This document shows positions 58,801-64,000 of a stretch of 64,000 nucleotides of DNA, one piece after another. The notes beneath the pieces were generated by a model. It saw only the letters and a program-made list of their open reading frames with translations. It did no database searches and was not told where the DNA came from. The translations under genes and the position numbers were made by a program. Each line of letters starts with the position of its first letter. Position 1 is the first letter of the stretch. The stretch comes from Azolla caroliniana (taxonomy: Eukaryota; Polypodiophyta), in the NCBI GenBank assembly GCA_043228905.1, contig JBHGNT010000021.1, forward strand, positions 3,658,001 to 3,722,000, read 5' to 3'.

Positions 58801-59581
58801 GAATTCATGTTGATGTGAAGGTCACAATCAAGTAGGTAAGTGTGCTACCATATAAAATAGCTAAGTATAATAATGTTTATAGCTATGATCACTCATGCCT
58901 CCAGAGTAATGCAATAAACCACTTTGATATAAAGGGAATATGACTTGGAAAAACAATTCTGAAATATTCTATAGAAAAATGAAGCCTATAGTGTCAAACT
59001 TGGGTCAAGCAAATCTTGTATCAAGGGAGAGTAATGCCTAGATATCAAAGTATAATAAAAACAATTCCAAGTGTCAAGAAGCTTCAGAGTATGATCAGAT
59101 GTTGTGAGCATATGTTTCATGAAATGAAACGTTGTCATGAAGTGATTGTGCATGATGCAGTCAGTCCATGGAATCTTTTTGAGGTATATGCTTTCTTTCT
59201 ATATGTATATTGTTCTAATTCCAATCCACGAGGGTAACTCTTGCCCACCTCACGAGAAATTTGTATGAAGCCATGCTTGAAGTGAAGGTTAGAAACAACA
59301 CACATCTGTGGAATGAAATTCCATAGGAAGATTGTATATGTTCAAAATCCAAAGACAAACTAGGAATTGATGATGATGTGTCATCAAAGAGACATGGAGC
59401 TCAAGGATGTTTACCCATTATACAATGCACCTAACATAGCATTTAGGGACATAGGGAGTCCATACATTCAAATCCAATCACTCAAAGTATGCATGATAAG
59501 GATGTCACGGGAAAGGCATAAAGCTTGTCACACATACAAGAAATATATATATAGGTAGGTAAATAGATAAATACCACAAAA

Positions 59582-62500
59582 TTAAGAGACCACAGCCACA
59601 TCTACCAAGGAAGACACTGGAGATAAGTCCTGAGGAATATGCTCTAGCAATACTTGACCACCCAATTGTTCTCTCCTGGGAGTGGTTCGAGTTGAATGTT
59701 GCTTCTTGACCATTTTGATTCTATGTTCCTTGGCCTCTGATGTAACCTTACTTGTTGATAAACCATTATTAACACTTTTAGACTCTCTGGGCTTGATATT
59801 ACCATTGCCTTGAATCTCGGCTGACGGTTTAACATCTTTTCCTTTCTTAAGTACTTTGGGATTCTCATTAGATATTATATGACCGTCAGAAGGATCACCT
59901 GGTGCGAGCAATGAATCACTTTTATTCATAACACCATCATTATTCTTCTCAATGATTACCACATTGCTCGAGTCACCGGGCAGCCCAACCAATTGCTTTG
60001 CACAATGATCATCGGCATTGATGTGGGGGGGATTGTCAAGTACAAGTACTCCAGGATGCAATTCGGTTATTTCTTTTGGCCGAGATTGCTTCATGTCTTT
60101 TTTCAGGGGGTCATGTAGCTCTCGCTTTTGTGACAATTTCAAAGCTTTATTGTTGTTGGATGAAGAAGTTTTAACTGTGCATTGACCTGATCCCTTCCCA
60201 GCAATTGATTTGATATCACTTCGTGGAGAGCAGCCCTCACTCTCTGGTGTTAGACCAGAGCTTGCAATCATAGAGTTGTGGCTCTTTCTTCCTAATTTAG
60301 GGGATTTGGGCCGCGTTAGCGGTATCTGTTTATAATTAAAAGAGTTTTACCTCATTCGTACATTAATCTGGATATATATTTCAAATGCTTTCCCAAAGGA
60401 AACCTTTTAAGCAACAAGGATCTATTATCTCAAAAAAATCCACCCCATGTTTAACAAAAACTCTCTTTACCTTCTTGATCTCCATTTTCGGTGGTGCTGA
60501 CTCTTGATAAAATGAAGGCAGTGGCATTGCCTTGAAAGGACTCTTATGGGCCCGGTTTTTCTCTGCTTCAATTTCTTCCTGAAATGGTTTATTATCCCCC
60601 AAAATATGCAAACATATCATCATACAACACCAAAAAAACTCAATGTGTATTTCTAGGTATTGAACGGAATGGAATTTGTTTCTGCTTCATCAACCTTGAT
60701 ATCACATCATATGTACATTTTGTATTGAAGCTAGAATAAGAGAATATAACTACTTTCCTCCATAGAGCTGGAAATGGAACTCAAGAATAACATATGATTA
60801 ATGTGCATTGGGTCAATCAATCTTTTTCCAAAGCCATCATCACATGCCTAATTTAAATCACAAAACCTTTTCTTCACATACCCAATGGATGGGGAAGCAT
60901 AAATAAAAATACACTATTACCTCTGACCCTTAACTTTTAAGGTAAATGGAAATGACTCAGATTCTGAATCATCAATCAAGTAATGAATCAGAGAGTGATG
61001 CTCATGCAGTGAAGATGGAAGGAACAAACGACCACAGTAAAAATACCAACTTTAAGATTCGGTCTATGGGCTTTCTTGTACATGGCAACTTCTGCCACAT
61101 AGTAAAGATGGTTCTTGAATATGACCTGGTCACGTTAACTTGAAATACAAAAAACCTAATATCATACAATTTTGGAGAGCATCACAATAATAAAGGTACA
61201 TAGAATCCTATCACATATTGAATATAGTCAACATATTTTAATGTAAAATATGGAAGGTATCTTCAGATGCATGCAATTTTGAATACTTTTGAATTTTAGC
61301 TTTAACATTTAAGAACTTAGGGTGAAGATTTATTGGTCAGATGCCATCGGTCGATCGAACTTTACCTTTGTCTTTGTATGCCTACTTGTTCCTTCCTTTC
61401 CTGTTACCTCTCTGCTCCTTGCACCTTTAACATCACTACTATAATTTAACGAATTGGTGCTTGCTCTCATCTGCATCATTTTAGCTTTCTTGTTACTCAT
61501 ATGTTCAATGCGCCTGCCCAACACAAAATATAATGTTAATTCCAACGAAATTTAGAAGTCCTTTTCTAGGGATGTACACGTCATTCATGTTAAAGGTCCT
61601 TTCTTAATTTTTGGCAATCATATTCAGCTCAGTTATATTTTAGCTGCGAAGAAAAACAGGGAGTGTATATGAGTTTGGTGCCAAATGTGCTATATTCTCG
61701 TCCCTCTCCACAAGGAATAGTAACATGGAAACCTGTCTTGCTGACAACAACAAAAGAAACAAACAATCTACTAAATCTTGCCTTTGTCATGATGTCTACC
61801 AATAGGATTCTTAACATTATCATAGAGTATTATTCACTATACAACTTGAAAAATGCTATCATCATTTAAAAAAATTCTACCATGTGTCTAGCTTCTACAA
61901 TGTCAAAAGACAAAGAATGGAAGATTCCCTCTCATTGGTGTGTGATCTAATAATTATGAAATGTGCAAATCTATACTATTTTTTTTAAATTGGACTGGTA
62001 GAAAATAGGCCATATGGTTTTAAATTTCTTACTTACTTGACATGTTCTCCTTTATCTCCTGCAGTATTATCTGTCTTGGAGTCCTGGAAAAACATCAATA
62101 AAGAAATTTCTCATTAAAAAAGAATCCACAGTTCATGCACATTTTGTTTTTCCCTATCTAAGACACTAATCTTTAAAAAAACTGAAGGTTGAAACCAACC
62201 TGAGCATTCCTCAACCGTAAATGCCCTCCTAAGGAGGCCCTTTTATCAGTTGCAAGTCTAAAGGGCTGTGGAATGGTGAAATTCGGGTGAGATCGACGCA
62301 TGCCACATTGCGTTTGAACAATTGATGACTCTGAATCACTTCCTTTGGTCTCGGCCAGTTCACATTTATTTCCTCTATTATCATTCAGTGCATATTTTGC
62401 CAAACATTTTGGTCCATTCTTTGGTATTGGTGCTGAATATCGTTCTTTTGAAACATTTGTTCCATGCTCAAAGTGTTTCTGAACTGAACCCCGCTTGCTA

Positions 62501-63433
62501 GAGCTCATCATGGAGCTCCCATTCTTCTTGTTAGTTGATTCCTATGTCAGATAATAGAGGGTGATTCAGTTCATCATCCATATTTGGGTTTTCTTTGTGA
62601 GGGGATGAAGGCTCCCACGTATACATATAGCATTCAATCAATATCCACAAACACACACAAACTTTTTCACAGGTCAAGAATCACACATTATACAGATACA
62701 CATCCACAGCATGTTCAGGTTTTCACGGATCAAGACCCATACATATATACAGGTACACCTAAAAAAGTCAAGACCTACACATATTGATACGCACATAATG
62801 TAGATCAAGAGTGAACCCTACCTACACACCTTATGTTATGGTCTTCCTGGTTCAAGACCTACCCAAACACAAACACACAAACATGTTGCATACATACATA
62901 CTGTAACTGGAATCTCCCTGGTCAAGGCCTGCCCATGTACAGATACTGGATACACAATGTTACGAACCTACAATACTCACAACACGAAATGTCAGGGCTT
63001 ACCAAGGATCAAGAATGACTAGATACACATAAATTTAGGTATTGTTTTGGGGTTTTCAAAGAGATCGACACCCAACACACATACACACATGCACCTTTCC
63101 ATGTGATTCAATTTTATTTGTTCCTAAGTCTCCACTTGGAACCAAGGCATTCCGCCCTTCCGCTATGTCGTTTTTTTCTTCATTCTCATCTTCATATTCT
63201 CCTTCTTCTTCATTGTCGTTTTCTTCATCTGCTTTCAGGTTTATCGCTTGGGTCATTGATTCCTCTTCTTTTCCTTCCTCCTTTTGGCCTCCTTGTTCAA
63301 GTTTAATTGCATCATACGCGATATCACTTTTATTTCTCTCGATATGAACGGTCAATCCATCCTCCCCTATAGACTTCTCCAAACCTTGAGGTGTGGACGA
63401 GGACCCAACCCCTGCACGAACACTGACATTCAT
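59582..63433 (-). CDS. WVD2-like / TPX2-family microtubule-associated protein, lacking the KLEEK segment
   Basis: 575-aa model with six coding exons: 63433-63095, 62541-62200, 62083-62037, 61513-61366, 60578-60471 and 60325-59582 (1728 nt, GT-AG, in phase). Plant WDL proteins bundle cortical microtubules. An acidic N-terminal region precedes SHPNFTIPQPFRLATDKRAS (about residues 200-219), a family hallmark. Residues 293-340 give FKAMPLPSFYQES, APPKMEIKK and IPLTRPKSPKLGRKS, the second half of the plant TPX2 domain. The first half, normally SDERAEKRKEFY-KLEEK, should lie between exons 4 and 5. I found no exon for it in intron 60579-61365, and exons 4 and 5 join in phase without it. A spliced leader is likely (acceptor near 63480). 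Family firm; function uncertain. Confidence 0.85.
62545..63094. repeat. Degenerate ACAC/TCAAGACC-rich repeats in WDL intron 1
   Basis: Short motifs such as gtcaagacc(t)acac, ggatcaagacccatac and ggttcaagacctacc recur at roughly 60-110-bp spacing among CACA/TACA runs. Intronic low-complexity DNA. Confidence 0.5.
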
Positions 63434-64000
63434 ATTCCCTCTGCAATGGTGATTTAGGCTGCCCCCTGCCCCTGTCTCTGCAAATATCTATGGATCAACC
63501 TCAAGAGAAAATCCAAAAATAAAACAAAATTGCATTGATCTCCTGCGGGAATAGTCGCATTCAAATATATGAACTAAAAAAAGAAAAGAACGAAAAAAAA
63601 CATCCTTTTCAATGAGAAAACAAGTTATCATTACTTATATGAGTAAGAAGATGATCAGATTGAAATGCGTTTTACATGGATGAAAAGATGATGAGACCAT
63701 GATTCATCATCTACCATGAGAAAACCAATGATCATGAACTACACGATGAGATGATCAAACACATAAACATTTGTTTCATATAAGGATGAAAATACATTAT
63801 AAGGATGGGTAAATACATGTATATGTGTAGAACCATATGATCACTAATAACTAAATTTGATGAAAGCCATATATATGTGTATGTACATATATGTGTGTAT
63901 AAACACTATCGCTGGATGAAGAAACCAGCATAGCATATATAAGTATTCCAAAAATCGGAATATGTGAATAAAAACACCATCTCTGGATGAAGAAACTAGC
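63434..64000. other. WDL gene leader and upstream DNA
   Basis: On the minus strand a good splice acceptor (tatttgcag, near 63480-63490) lies about 45 bases before the ATG, suggesting a 5' UTR intron whose leader exon is beyond this stretch or the window. At its right end ctggatgaagaaac(c/t)agc occurs at about 63912 and 63983, another short direct duplication. Otherwise AT-rich. Confidence 0.5.

Larger units (their letters stand above)
54832..59581. other. Intergenic upstream of UVR8
   Basis: 4.7 kb. The UVR8-proximal part holds telomere-like repeats, a 240-bp tandem duplication and a minisatellite (54998-55805). The rest (55850-59581) is AT-rich with scattered short open frames of no recognised family. 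A gcgatag.gatg.gat motif with an accompanying cacaatt(a/c) motif is repeated at about 57095 and 57390. I see no gene, RNA or complete element. Confidence 0.5.

Overview
The window is nuclear DNA of a land plant. It is AT-rich, its genes have many canonical GT-AG introns, and it carries plant gene families (UVR8, WVD2-like/TPX2, TMN/EMP70, plant dicarboxylate carrier, PLS-type PPR). The decayed PPR repeats most resemble the large PPR families of ferns and other seed-free plants as I remember them, and intergenic DNA is rich in microsatellites and short tandem duplications. A fern or another non-flowering plant is my best guess; the lineage is an inference.

Layout. 1-2014 (+): last three coding exons of TFIIF alpha (RAP74). 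4156-6939 (+): complete five-exon coiled-coil gene of the At3g49055 type. 9407-10408 (+): intronless mitochondrial dicarboxylate carrier. 12028-18284 (-): complete 13-exon TMN/EMP70 nonaspanin with an 18-nt microexon and a 2.2-kb first intron full of degenerate repeats. 18285-27290: gene-poor, with a three-copy repeat, a long CT tract and a decayed PPR gene (-). 27291-28061 (-): unrecognised coiled-coil protein. 30931-31987 (-): five-exon VPS55 gene. 33292-41082 (-): 15-exon queuine tRNA-ribosyltransferase whose introns hold a Ty3/gypsy relic and tandem duplications. 41268-41716: MITE-like inverted-repeat element. 44488-46011 (+): ribosomal protein uL14 (RPL23). 46935-47520: relic of a non-LTR reverse transcriptase. 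49860-54831 (-): complete 12-exon UVR8 UV-B photoreceptor. 54998-55805: telomere-like repeats, a 240-bp tandem duplication and a minisatellite upstream of UVR8. 59582-63433 (-): WVD2-like/TPX2 gene from which the usual KLEEK-bearing segment seems to be missing.

The genes are unrelated housekeeping, trafficking and signalling loci, as is normal for a plant chromosome, and do not form an operon or cluster. Exon models were built by hand: I reverse-complemented the sequence, matched family motifs, and required GT-AG borders and continuous reading phase. For every complete multi-exon gene the summed exon length is divisible by three. The most unusual features are the missing TPX2 segment, the repeat array in TMN intron 1, the full queuine-insertion enzyme, and a window-wide excess of two- to three-copy tandem duplications of about 40-240 bp. 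I saw no clearly new multi-gene system.
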